Shown one piece after another: positions 56,338-63,996 of a stretch of DNA of 64,000 nt (position 1 is its first letter; each line of letters begins with the position of its first letter). The position numbers and the translations under genes were made by a program. The notes below the pieces were generated by a model. The model ran no database searches. It was not told the DNA's origin and was given only the letters and a program-made list of their open reading frames with translations. This stretch comes from Erysipelotrichaceae bacterium (GTDB lineage: Bacteria > Bacillota_I > Bacilli_A > Erysipelotrichales > Erysipelotrichaceae): the NCBI GenBank assembly GCA_017432005.1, contig JAFRKA010000018.1:1-64000 (forward strand). The letters are read 5' to 3'.

Positions 56338-57258
56338 CTATTTGACCAGTGCCTGAAACTCGGAGATTGAAGCCGTCAGAAACCGGCAGTACCTTTCACT
56401 GATTTCGACGATCTTCCTCTCCTCTTCGCTGGATCTGTGGGTGTACAGTTCGTTGACGCTGATGCCGGTAGAATGTCCCATGTACAGCTTCCGGTCGTAT
56501 TCCTCGACGTGGTTGTTCTTCATCATCGTATTGAATGCGTGTCTAGCCAGATGGTTTCTGACCTTATCGGCATTGCCCTCTTCGTCCACTATGCCCAAGG
56601 CCTTGTATGCATACCTCAGGTTGTTGTCAAACGACTTCAGGCTGTACGGATCAAGAATCATGTCTTCGCTTCTTGCCAGACCCAATCTTGAAAAGATGTA
56701 CATCCTGTCCGAATAGAATGACAGCTGCTTCAGTCTTTCTATGAAGGCATTCAGGTATGCCGCAAGCGAATCAGGCAGAAGGATCGTTCTTTCCGCATCT
56801 GTCTTTGTCGAAGTCTCCACATAGGATTTTTTCGTCTTCTTCTTGTCTGGATGCCAAGAAATGCTCCGATCGATCAGAAGTGTTCTGTTTCTGTAGTCGA
56901 ACTTCTCCGGTTTCAGAGCGACCACCTCGTCAATCCTCATCCCAGTGCAGCTGATCATAAGCTGTATGCCGAATGCTGGATGATAGATTCCGTAGTCGAG
57001 TCTTGATAGCTCTTCGAGAATAAGCTTCGTATTGTTTTCGTACTCCCCGCTGATCTTCAGACCGACTTCCTTGCTGTACTGTCTTCTGGATTTGGTTAGT
57101 CTGGGCATCTCGACTTCCCTGTCGATGTCGACAGCTGTCTCGATGTCGAACCATCTCACAGTTTCCTTGTAGAGCATCTTGAAATACATCAGAACTTCAT
57201 GCTGCATTGCAACGGAGAGCTGACGCTTCTTGCCGTCTTTGTCCGTTTTGGCTGACAT
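56338..57258 (-). CDS. int: Tyrosine-family site-specific integrase, 5'-truncated
   Basis: 306 residues from the first ATG. The catalytic domain is complete: Arg in CTGMRIDE (108), HLAR with His236 and Arg239, His in MGHSTG (262) and nucleophile Tyr in ELYTH (272). The N-terminal arm-binding and most of the SAM-like core-binding domain are missing; their last 36 codons stay in frame upstream (57259-57366) without a start codon. AAAGG lies 8 nt before the ATG, so a short protein could still be made. Adjacent to tRNA-Gln, its likely attachment site. Related to ICE and prophage integrases. Confidence 0.8.
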   Translation of the reverse strand: MSAKTDKDGKKRQLSVAMQHEVLMYFKMLYKETVRWFDIETAVDIDREVEMPRLTKSRRQYSKEVGLKISGEYENNTKLILEELSRLDYGIYHPAFGIQLMISCTGMRIDEVVALKPEKFDYRNRTLLIDRSISWHPDKKKTKKSYVETSTKTDAERTILLPDSLAAYLNAFIERLKQLSFYSDRMYIFSRLGLARSEDMILDPYSLKSFDNNLRYAYKALGIVDEEGNADKVRNHLARHAFNTMMKNNHVEEYDRKLYMGHSTGISVNELYTHRSSEEERKIVEISERYCRFLTASISEFQALVK

Positions 57259-57366
57259 CTCCTCTGCCTTTACATGATAGACAAAGCGAGCGATATCTCC
57301 TTTTGTGATTTCGGCAACCGGCTTATCATCAAAATACGGCAGGATATGGATCCTGATCGTGGAAAG
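57259..57366 (-). pseudogene. In-frame remnant of the integrase N-terminal domain
   Basis: These 36 codons read through into the integrase ATG without a stop and encode a stretch (IHILPYFDDKPVAEI then TKGDIARFVYHV) typical of the SAM-like core-binding domain of tyrosine recombinases. A TAA stop sits just upstream, inside the inverted repeat at 57362-57390, and no start codon is available. The join to the XRE gene therefore looks like a deletion end point. Confidence 0.75.
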
Positions 57367-57390
57367 TTAACCTGTTTCAGGTTAACTTTC
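57362..57390. repeat. 13-bp perfect inverted repeat at the integrase/XRE junction
   Basis: GAAAGTTAACCTG (57362-57374) and CAGGTTAACTTTC (57378-57390) with a TTT loop. It covers the stop codon of the XRE gene and the break point of the integrase. Without a T-run on the minus strand it is a poor classical terminator; it may be a processing hairpin or a site involved in the rearrangement. Confidence 0.7.
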
Positions 57391-57744
57391 GTTCAGTATC
57401 TTCATTATGGATTCTGCCGCATCTTCATCTATCCGATCAAAGCATCTTTCAAATGCAACAGCAAGATCTCTTTTATAAAGTGGAGCACCTTTTAAATCTA
57501 TCTTTATCCGGATCTTGGAAGCTTCAGCTGCATCGATCAGCAGTTGCCTGGGATATGGCTTTAGATGATAATAATCGGTTAAGATATCGATCCACTTCTC
57601 CGGTATTGCTTTCTTCCCTTTCTCTACCATTGATAGAAAGTTCTTAGTCACACCCAAAACATCAGCCATCTCCTGCTGGTTCTGATGTCTCCTGGTCCTT
57701 AATACTCTTAGTTCTTCGCCGAATCTTGTATAGTCTTTTCTCAT
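57382..57744 (-). CDS. XRE-family transcriptional regulator
   Basis: 120 residues. Helix-turn-helix at about 8-62 (FGEELRVLRTRRHQNQQEMADVLGVTKNFLSMVEKGKKAIPEKW), then a helical C-terminal part ending DAAESIMKILNES. Likely repressor of the integrated element, possibly acting on the dyads in the 97-nt gap to the Cro-like gene. The start is the ATG at 57744; no good Shine-Dalgarno is seen. Confidence 0.8.
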   Translation of the reverse strand: MRKDYTRFGEELRVLRTRRHQNQQEMADVLGVTKNFLSMVEKGKKAIPEKWIDILTDYYHLKPYPRQLLIDAAEASKIRIKIDLKGAPLYKRDLAVAFERCFDRIDEDAAESIMKILNES

Positions 57745-57753
57745 TGTTTAATA

Positions 57754-57814
57754 GTGCATACTTCCACAATGTGATTCTATCACATTTTATCGTGCATAAG
57801 TGCACCATGTGGAA
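57754..57814. promoter_or_regulatory. Operator-like dyads between the divergent regulators
   Basis: Three nested symmetries: ATGTGAT-TCT-ATCACAT (57769-57785, perfect), GTGCA-TAAG-TGCAC (57792-57805, perfect), and outer TTCCACA (57762-57768) with TGTGGAA (57808-57814). GTGCAT also occurs at 57754. This is the kind of cluster a phage-type repressor pair would bind. Confidence 0.65.
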
Positions 57815-57841
57815 AGATTCACCCTAATCTACAATGAAGTT

Positions 57842-58048
57842 ATGATCAGCTATGAACCGTTATGGAAAACAATGAAAGAGAAGAATATTAGTCAGTACTA
57901 TCTGCTTCAACATGGCATCGACAACAAAATGCTGGACTACCTTAGAAACAATAAAAACATCACCATGGCATCGCTGGAGAGACTGTGCAAGATTATCGGC
58001 TGCACCCCCAACGATATCGTCGAATTCATTGATGAAGAAAAGAAATAG
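57842..58048 (+). CDS. Small Cro/C1-type helix-turn-helix protein
   Basis: 68 residues. MISYEPLWKTMKEKNISQYYLL then the recognition region MLDYLRNNKNITMASLERLCKIIGCTPNDIVEFI is the standard short YozG/Cro-C1 domain. ATG 57842 is chosen because this family starts with MISY and TACAAT ends exactly 6 nt upstream; no Shine-Dalgarno, so leaderless. Divergent from the XRE gene. Confidence 0.85.
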   Translation: MISYEPLWKTMKEKNISQYYLLQHGIDNKMLDYLRNNKNITMASLERLCKIIGCTPNDIVEFIDEEKK

Positions 58049-58090
58049 AGCTTCCATTTGTGATGATCAGGAAGCTCATTTTGTTTTTAT
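58048..58090 (+). terminator. Terminator of the Cro-like gene
   Basis: Perfect 8-bp stem GAGCTTCC / GGAAGCTC with a 14-nt loop, followed by a T-rich run; starts at the stop codon. Confidence 0.85.
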
Positions 58091-58117
58091 TATCCCGAAA
58101 TCGGAATTGTCTTATTC

Positions 58118-58279
58118 TTACTGATTGTCCAAAGTATAGACGATACATCCAATTCCGGAAATCATTGAAAACAAGATCGCTCCTCCAAAGCTGTTATCCA
58201 AGGCTGAGCCGACGAAGAAGCCAATGATCCCGACGAGGATCATAATTATGACAGAAACGATGGTTCTTTCCTTTTTCAT
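58118..58279 (-). CDS. Small two-TM membrane protein
   Basis: 53 residues: MKKERTIVSV, a hydrophobic helix (about 7-25), a short SALDNSFGG loop and a second helix (about 33-47). GGAGG lies 9 nt before ATG 58279; the longer frame above it overlaps the next gene and has no ribosome site. Function unknown; probably cotranscribed with the gene ending at 58317. Confidence 0.65.
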   Translation of the reverse strand: MKKERTIVSVIIMILVGIIGFFVGSALDNSFGGAILFSMISGIGCIVYTLDNQ

Positions 58280-58316
58280 TTTAATATACCTCCACAAATG
58301 GCGATTTGCCAGTTTA

Positions 58317-58961
58317 CTATATCTCCATATATGCTTCCAAAAGATGATGCGCTTCCTCAATAACATCAGCTTCGTTATCGGAAATCATTGCCTCCTGAAG
58401 CAATCCCTTTAATGGTTCGTGCAGTTCCGTCAGATCGTTCTGATAATACGGATCGAGATACTGATCCAGATAAAAGAGCAGCCGGCGTTTTGCGTTGCTG
58501 TCTTTTCCGTGCAAAACCGACCGGATTGCTTCAATACCCTGCTGAACAAGTTCCTTTTCCGCTGTTCCGTAGAGATAATCCTTATCCAGTTTCCAGATCA
58601 TCATCGAAAACTGATTAAGCCAAGGATAGACGATCCTGAGGTCCGGACGATAGTCAAGCTTTTCTGCAGTTTCCACTGTCTTTGCCTTCTTGATGATCTG
58701 CATCATAAATACGATATCTTCAGACAGTGTGTCTTTATCCCAGGGCATTTCATCTACATCAAAAGAAGCAGTTCCGGGAGCTGCCAGGTTTTCCTCCCTG
58801 CGATCTTTCAAAAAACCGATCAGTTTCCTTTGACTGTCCGTCATCTCTTCTTCAGCTGCAGCCATTTCCAACAATTCCAGGAAACAGTCAGTCCCTTGAT
58901 TTGACATGGAGATTTTTTCATTTCCGAAAGCAGCTTTACTGAAACCGATAATATTGCTCAT
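58317..58961 (-). CDS. Helical soluble protein, unknown
   Basis: 214 residues, almost all helix by composition, no signal peptide or membrane helix. Repeated aromatic/acidic stretches (YPWLNQFSMMIWKLDKDYLYG; LLFYLDQYLDPYYQNDLTELHEPLKGLL). No family recognised. AAGGATC lies before the ATG. Stop is 38 nt from the small membrane protein start. Could be cargo or a toxin/immunity-type gene of the element; no evidence for either. Confidence 0.6.
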   Translation of the reverse strand: MSNIIGFSKAAFGNEKISMSNQGTDCFLELLEMAAAEEEMTDSQRKLIGFLKDRREENLAAPGTASFDVDEMPWDKDTLSEDIVFMMQIIKKAKTVETAEKLDYRPDLRIVYPWLNQFSMMIWKLDKDYLYGTAEKELVQQGIEAIRSVLHGKDSNAKRRLLFYLDQYLDPYYQNDLTELHEPLKGLLQEAMISDNEADVIEEAHHLLEAYMEI

Positions 58962-59054
58962 GATCCTTATTCCTCAAAAACCGACTGCTTTACTCTTTTA
59001 TTTTACAAAAAAGACTCCGAATTATGAATTCAGAGCCTTCAAAGATTGGGTTGT

Positions 59055-59080
59055 GTTCATAATTCTACACGATTATGAAC
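59055..59080. repeat. 26-bp dyad element, copy A
   Basis: Left arm GTTCATAAT, central TCTACACG, right arm ATTATGAAC: a perfect 9-bp dyad with an 8-nt centre. It lies 52 nt past the stop of the HELLH lipoprotein gene. Related copies are at 61998 and 63632. Confidence 0.7.
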
Positions 59081-59132
59081 CAAAATAATACGTCACATCA
59101 GCATTTAGTAAACCCACCTCATTCGAGTATAA

Positions 59133-61853
59133 TCAGTTCTTCTTTGTCTCTGACCAGGATGGTTCAAATGTCCACAATGGTTTTTCCGTATATTCCTTGA
59201 CCGGATAGAACATTAAATGTCCAATAGCATTGATAAAATAGCCGTTATCGGGATTTTTGCCATACACAGACATCAAATAGCCGTCTCCATCGTTCATGTC
59301 ACCCATGGTCCAATGAATTGCCGATCCAGACGGAACATGATCGAACCAGCTTGTTTCTACGCCTGCTTCGTCAGAAGATGTGACTGTTATATCGATCGGT
59401 GAACCGGGTTTGGCCTGACAATAGATTATTCCTTTAGGATTCTCTCCATATACGATCGCGCCTTTAACACTTAATTTGTAAGTAACTTTGTTCCTTACAA
59501 TCACGATCTCGCACTGTTCTCCGCCTGTCTGCATTGACATTTCATCGGATTCGATTCCCATGATCTTGTTGTCACCTTCAAGGAAGAACTCGTTGAGTGT
59601 AGCTTTTACATTCAGTTCTGTGCTCATATCATCGTCATCATAAAGTTCTGATTTGTTCATTTCCAGAACCTTGCCGAAGTATTCCTTAGGAATCTCTTTT
59701 TCTATCGTCTTGCCCTTGCCTGTCACGATCTTGAGGATATAACCGTCCGCGACCCCGTCAGCCGCCACAGGTTCCGGCTTCGGAAGAACGATCTGCAGCT
59801 TGTCGTCTTTCACGTTCAGTCTTACTGATGGGGTCCTGTCTAAGACATAGATGGTATAGCCGGCATTGCCTGAAGGATCATTGCTGCCGGCATATCCCTG
59901 TACTTCCAGAACCGGCAGATAGCAGTTTTCCGAGGCGTTGGAATACAGAAGGAACCTGTCGATGTATTGTCCGGCTGTGATGTTCCTGTGTTCAAGACCG
60001 GTACCGAAATTCGCCGATGGGAAAACATCAAGAAGATTCTGATCCGGAACAAGGATCATTTTAAGATCCTTTTCATATTTGGATATCTCAAATGTGCGGA
60101 TATTCAGGAAATATGAAGCACTGTGGATAAAGTCTTTATGATACTTTCCGCCCTTTTTCATGATCGTTGATTGTTCCAGACCGTACATATTATTAATGAC
60201 ATATCCCATCGCTTCTTTGGCAATTTCACTGCGGTTGGAGATGATCCAGTTGCGGAAATACATGTCGAAAGCCTGCTCATCGATCTCAAAGACTTCACGC
60301 AGTGGTTTGGATATGCCGGTGGCAAAGTATGAACGGGCTTTCATGATCGTGTGACACGATGGCCTCTTTCCTTCTTTTTTACACAGATAACGCAGGAATG
60401 ATCCCAGATTGTATCCGCAGTTGATAACCTCATCCTGTCTGGTTTCTTTGTCTTCTATATTGTTGTCTTCTTCGCCGTTGATCGGCAAGCGAAGATTGCC
60501 CCAGTAATCGGTCCTGGTCAGTTCGATCCTAGCACTTTCCGGGATGACGTCTTTGCGGATGAAGTAGGCTAAAGCATCCTCCTCCATGAACTGAGCGACC
60601 ATCTCATCGTAGCGGGTATTGTCACTGACGGCATCGATCGGGAAACGGTAGCGGATCTGACAGATGTGCAAGAGTTCATGAGCCAGCGTCAGCTGCAGGT
60701 TGTACATCGTGTTGGCATCATTGAAGTTTACCTTATTGAGATTGATGTCAATATAAGAAGATGACAATGCACGATTGTTGGCTAGTCCCAGATAATCCTT
60801 CTTGCTGTCGCGGATGAGTTTGAATGGTACTCTGTGTAACGGCATGCGCATCTTTTCTTCCTGATAAAGATATCTGAAGGCATTGTCAATATAACTGTTG
60901 ATCTTTTTTATCTCATCAGGCATACTGATCTGTTCACGCAATTTCTTGTGCTCTTCATCCGCTTCGATCTTATTAATGGTGTAATCGAAGATCTGCTTGT
61001 TAAGATACATGACGTTGTTGGCGGCATAGATGTCGTCAGAGTAGTATTTCTCGGCTTCCTTCTTATAGCCGTATTCGATCTGAGTCATCCTTTTCAGTTT
61101 CTGTAAAAGATTCGGATCAATGTCGGAACTCAGCCACTCGATCCGCCATTTGCCGAAGATATTTTTGTCTTCATGGACAAGAACATCCCGGCCGCTGCCG
61201 ATATAATAGACATTGCGCTCGTTGTATTCATCATCCACGGCCTTTATAATACGACCGGCCAGAAAGATCGAACCGCCGACGACGATTATAGAATTCTGAT
61301 TGCAGCTGAAGGATAGGATATTTCCTTCAAGTTCAGAGTTAAGTTCATAGTAGGAACTATCATCGCCGATCCGATAGACTTTGAGAAATTCATAGAAAGC
61401 CGGATCGATGTCGGTGCTCTTCAGATCATATTCGACATCATACTGTCCGGGGATGAATTCATCATCCTTCAAGCCGGCATCGACTTCAAAAGCGGAAAAG
61501 ATCAGAACACCTTCATTTTCATAAAGCAATTCATTGATATCCTTTATTGTTTCTGTGTTTTCTTTGATCGGCTTAAAATCAACAGTCGTATCATTCCAGA
61601 AAGCATTGGCTTCGGCCTTGACTTGGATCCCTTCGCAGGGTGAATAATCCAGAGGCTTGCTGCTGCCGCTGTTTTCAGGAATATTGTCCACAAAGTCTGC
61701 AAACTCTGTCTGATCATTGCCGGTGTTACCGGTGTTGTTGCTGACCGGAGGATTGTAATTTACCGGTGGTTTCTCCTGTCCACATCCGGTCAGCAGAAAA
61801 AGAAAAACAAAAATCAATAATATCGCTTTTTGTAAATAGAATGTTTTTTTCAC
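59133..61853 (-). CDS. Large lipoprotein with zincin-type HELLH motif
   Basis: 906 residues from a GTG start preceded by AAAGGAA; a TTG 7 codons upstream overlaps that ribosome site. Signal peptide with lipobox LLTGCGQ, then a Pro/Asn/Gly linker. The middle has LTLAHELLHICQIRY near 388-403, the HExxH zinc site, with MVAQFMEEDALAYF about 20 residues later as a possible third ligand, so a surface metallopeptidase is likely. The last 400 residues are beta-rich, possibly Ig-like or carbohydrate-binding. No named family recognised. Confidence 0.75.
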   Translation of the reverse strand: MKKTFYLQKAILLIFVFLFLLTGCGQEKPPVNYNPPVSNNTGNTGNDQTEFADFVDNIPENSGSSKPLDYSPCEGIQVKAEANAFWNDTTVDFKPIKENTETIKDINELLYENEGVLIFSAFEVDAGLKDDEFIPGQYDVEYDLKSTDIDPAFYEFLKVYRIGDDSSYYELNSELEGNILSFSCNQNSIIVVGGSIFLAGRIIKAVDDEYNERNVYYIGSGRDVLVHEDKNIFGKWRIEWLSSDIDPNLLQKLKRMTQIEYGYKKEAEKYYSDDIYAANNVMYLNKQIFDYTINKIEADEEHKKLREQISMPDEIKKINSYIDNAFRYLYQEEKMRMPLHRVPFKLIRDSKKDYLGLANNRALSSSYIDINLNKVNFNDANTMYNLQLTLAHELLHICQIRYRFPIDAVSDNTRYDEMVAQFMEEDALAYFIRKDVIPESARIELTRTDYWGNLRLPINGEEDNNIEDKETRQDEVINCGYNLGSFLRYLCKKEGKRPSCHTIMKARSYFATGISKPLREVFEIDEQAFDMYFRNWIISNRSEIAKEAMGYVINNMYGLEQSTIMKKGGKYHKDFIHSASYFLNIRTFEISKYEKDLKMILVPDQNLLDVFPSANFGTGLEHRNITAGQYIDRFLLYSNASENCYLPVLEVQGYAGSNDPSGNAGYTIYVLDRTPSVRLNVKDDKLQIVLPKPEPVAADGVADGYILKIVTGKGKTIEKEIPKEYFGKVLEMNKSELYDDDDMSTELNVKATLNEFFLEGDNKIMGIESDEMSMQTGGEQCEIVIVRNKVTYKLSVKGAIVYGENPKGIIYCQAKPGSPIDITVTSSDEAGVETSWFDHVPSGSAIHWTMGDMNDGDGYLMSVYGKNPDNGYFINAIGHLMFYPVKEYTEKPLWTFEPSWSETKKN

Positions 61854-61997
61854 GATTATTCCTTTCTGCAACAATACAGATATGGCTGATTCTTCAATGT
61901 TGCCTTATAGTTCAATTTTACATGAATCGCTGTTTTCTATAAAGAACCACTTGATAAAGATCGGTCAGTCATATTTTCCGATCCTTTATTGAATCAT

Positions 61998-62023
61998 GTT
62001 CATAAACCTACACTTTTATGGAC
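61998..62023. repeat. 26-bp dyad element, copy B
   Basis: Left arm GTTCATAA, core CTACAC, right arm TTATGGAC. It matches copy A at 21 of 26 positions and lies 6 nt past the stop of the gene at 62030. The 144 nt between the lipoprotein start and this element show nothing else. Confidence 0.65.
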
Positions 62024-62029
62024 AATAAA

Positions 62030-62281
62030 CTATAGGGTAAGATTCTTTTCCTTGCAGAACACATCTACCAGTTCTTTCAACAATTCGTAATCTTCCTTAC
62101 CTCTTTTGACATCAAGAGCTTTTCTAAATACCTCCAGAATCTGCTGATTACTGAGGTATCTGAATAGACCGGTTCCCCATTGTTCTTTATCGGAATTCTT
62201 GTTTGAATAGAAATCCCAGATACTCATCTGTCTTGACTCTTCTTTCGTAAACTCGTTCCTGTACTTCGGACGAGCTTCCAA
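62030..62281 (-). CDS. Hypothetical protein, possibly 5'-truncated
   Basis: 83 residues from a TTG preceded by AAGGAAGG. Charged, helical (ESRQMSIWDFYSN; QQILEVFRKALDVKRG). The frame stays open upstream for about 22 more codons (reading GLFKIAKYFEGDENKEGY) until a TGA, with no standard start, so it may be the C-terminal end of a longer protein. The 197-nt gap above it (62282-62478) shows no other gene. Confidence 0.45.
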   Translation of the reverse strand: MEARPKYRNEFTKEESRQMSIWDFYSNKNSDKEQWGTGLFRYLSNQQILEVFRKALDVKRGKEDYELLKELVDVFCKEKNLTL

Positions 62282-62478
62282 ATATCCTTCCTTGTTTTCA
62301 TCTCCTTCAAAGTATTTAGCTATTTTGAATAAGCCAAATATGTATCAGTCATCATCACCATTAGAAACCGTTGCCAGCGACGCTATCTCTGAAGAACACA
62401 GTTGGTTAAGGACTGTGATGTAATGCCCTGAGAGAATGCCCCGTCGCGCTGGTTACAAGATACAGCTTTTTCATGGTT

Positions 62479-63426
62479 TCATTCTTCATTTAGTCTTTTT
62501 CCGGAGACCATGATTTTACTGAGTGGGCGGGTTTCAAGGCGTTCTTTATTACGATCAATATCAGCCTTCAGGATTTTCATTTCCTCGCTTGCTGTTTGTT
62601 CGTCATAAAACATTTCGATCAGGGCATCCTGGCATCGGATGATATCATTTTTGATGAGAGTCGCAGGCTCCAGCCTGTCTGCCACCTGCTCCCTACGCTC
62701 TTCAATCCGTTGTTCTGCTTCCTTGCGCAGGCGATCCGTTTCTGCTTTCACCTCGGCGATTCTTGCGTTGATGCGTTCAGTTCGGTAGATCACATCAGGA
62801 TAGGCGTCAGCAAAACGTTTGTGGAAAACAGATTTGTCGGAGAGGAGCAGATAAACCTCTTTGCTGATTTCCTCCGTATTATCGGCTTCACTGCTCTCGA
62901 CACCGATCTTGACCAGCTTCAGCACAAAATGGGTCAGGATGAAATCTGCCGAGCATATTGCAACTAGGATGCAAGCAACATACGTTTTTGCAGAAAGGGA
63001 AAATACATTCAGTGCGCGATAGATTAACGGGTTAATGATATGGATAATCGCGACTCCGCCAAGTCCGAAGAGCACCAGGTTTCCGATCCATACCCGTCCG
63101 TGCAGATTCATCGGTTTTTGACTGTAATCCCACCAGCGCGCATGGAAACGCTTTTCCATATAGTAACTTGTCAAATACTCAACGGCCCCACAAATCAGTA
63201 AAGACAAGACAAATGTCGTACCGTACCCGGATTCAACTCGGGAAAGGCTCCCCACGATCAGCGTGATCAGTGCAGCTCCGCTTCCGTAAATAGGGCATAT
63301 TGGCCCTGTCAGAAAGCCCCGGTTGATAAAGCGGTGAAACTGTATGTATTTGAGCGTGACCTCAATACACCAGCCAAGCAGTGAGTAGGCAAAGAACAGA
63401 AGAATCAGATTAATAATATACTTCAA
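62479..63426 (-). CDS. CmpB-family (putative ABC transporter type IV) membrane protein
   Basis: 315 residues. Five hydrophobic helices in the first 190 residues with the family landmarks RFINRGFLTGPICPIYGSGA near 32-51 and WWDYSQKPMNLHGRVWIGNLVLFGLGG near 97-123; a long charged coiled coil (about 215-300) follows. Family members are small-molecule transport or envelope proteins of unproven function. Start is TTG with GGAGG 7 nt upstream. A good promoter lies 115 nt upstream. Confidence 0.85.
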   Translation of the reverse strand: MKYIINLILLFFAYSLLGWCIEVTLKYIQFHRFINRGFLTGPICPIYGSGAALITLIVGSLSRVESGYGTTFVLSLLICGAVEYLTSYYMEKRFHARWWDYSQKPMNLHGRVWIGNLVLFGLGGVAIIHIINPLIYRALNVFSLSAKTYVACILVAICSADFILTHFVLKLVKIGVESSEADNTEEISKEVYLLLSDKSVFHKRFADAYPDVIYRTERINARIAEVKAETDRLRKEAEQRIEERREQVADRLEPATLIKNDIIRCQDALIEMFYDEQTASEEMKILKADIDRNKERLETRPLSKIMVSGKRLNEE

Positions 63427-63540
63427 GGTTTTTCCTCCATGGCGCAGTCAGGGACTTGTGATGAAAAGCTCGCTCAATGATCAAAATGAGCGAAAACTTT
63501 CTTCATCAGCTCGATGATCGGCAGAACTTGAGTTCGTTTT

Positions 63541-63569
63541 ATTATATGTAAAAACTGGTTTTTTTTCAA
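63541..63569 (-). promoter_or_regulatory. Promoter of the CmpB-family gene
   Basis: Minus strand -35 TTGAAA (63569-63564), 17 bp, -10 TATAAT (63546-63541). It predicts a leader of about 105 nt that contains a CGCTCA / TGAGCG hairpin; no known riboswitch recognised. The rest of 63427-63726 has no gene. Confidence 0.8.
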
Positions 63570-63599
63570 CTTGATGTGTGTCTATAAAATAATACGGGA

Positions 63600-63634
63600 A
63601 TATAAAAAACGTTATTCTTTTTTTGAATAACGTT
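63600..63634 (-). terminator. Hairpin with T-run upstream of the CmpB-family promoter
   Basis: Perfect 10-bp stem AACGTTATTC / GAATAACGTT with a 7-nt loop, followed on the minus strand by T5. It probably acts as a second terminator for the gene at 63727. Confidence 0.75.
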
Positions 63635-63657
63635 CGTCAATCTACACTTTTTCGGAT
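63632..63657. repeat. 26-bp dyad element, copy C (degenerate)
   Basis: GTTCGTCAA, TCTACAC, then TTTTTCGGAT. It matches copy B at 20 of 26 positions; the right arm has decayed. It lies between the two terminators behind the gene at 63727. Confidence 0.5.
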
Positions 63658-63675
63658 ACTTATTTAAAGTACGTA

Positions 63676-63711
63676 AAATTAAAAAGTCTTATTCGATAAT
63701 GAACAAGACTT
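63676..63711 (-). terminator. Terminator of the last gene
   Basis: Minus strand stem AAGTCTT / AAGACTT with a 14-nt loop and a T-rich tail, 16 nt past the stop at 63727. Confidence 0.7.
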
Positions 63712-63726
63712 ACTATAAACCCGATG

Positions 63727-63996
63727 CTAATCCTTCTCCTGATAATTCAATTCGTTCAATACATGCTCGGTCTCGGATTCGGACAGATTTGACACTTTTA
63801 CGATGCAAAGATCCTCATTCGAATCGATTCCAATATACAGGTTTCCATTTTTATAGTATTGAACTGCCTTTTTATCAGACAGCCTGATTTCGACACCGTC
63901 CGAATAAATTATAGTGAATAATGTGTCTGTTGAATTCTTATCAGGAACATCCATTGTAATTGTTCCTTCAATATACGAATCGGGTAGAGTCATCAT
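63727..63996 (-). CDS. Hypothetical protein, possibly cut by the window end
   Basis: 89 residues from the first ATG pair (MMTLPDSY). Beta-rich: TLFTIIYSDGVEIRLSDKKAVQYYKNGNLYIGIDSNEDLCIVKVS. No family recognised. The frame is open to the window edge, so the true start may lie outside. Confidence 0.5.
   Translation of the reverse strand: MMTLPDSYIEGTITMDVPDKNSTDTLFTIIYSDGVEIRLSDKKAVQYYKNGNLYIGIDSNEDLCIVKVSNLSESETEHVLNELNYQEKD

Noticed and set aside
59055..59080. Copy A of the dyad as an ordinary terminator of the lipoprotein gene
   Set aside because: There is no T-run on either side and related copies share a core sequence, which a terminator would not need.
63426..63541. Riboswitch in the CmpB-gene leader
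   Set aside because: The leader has one simple hairpin, but I recognise no conserved aptamer core.
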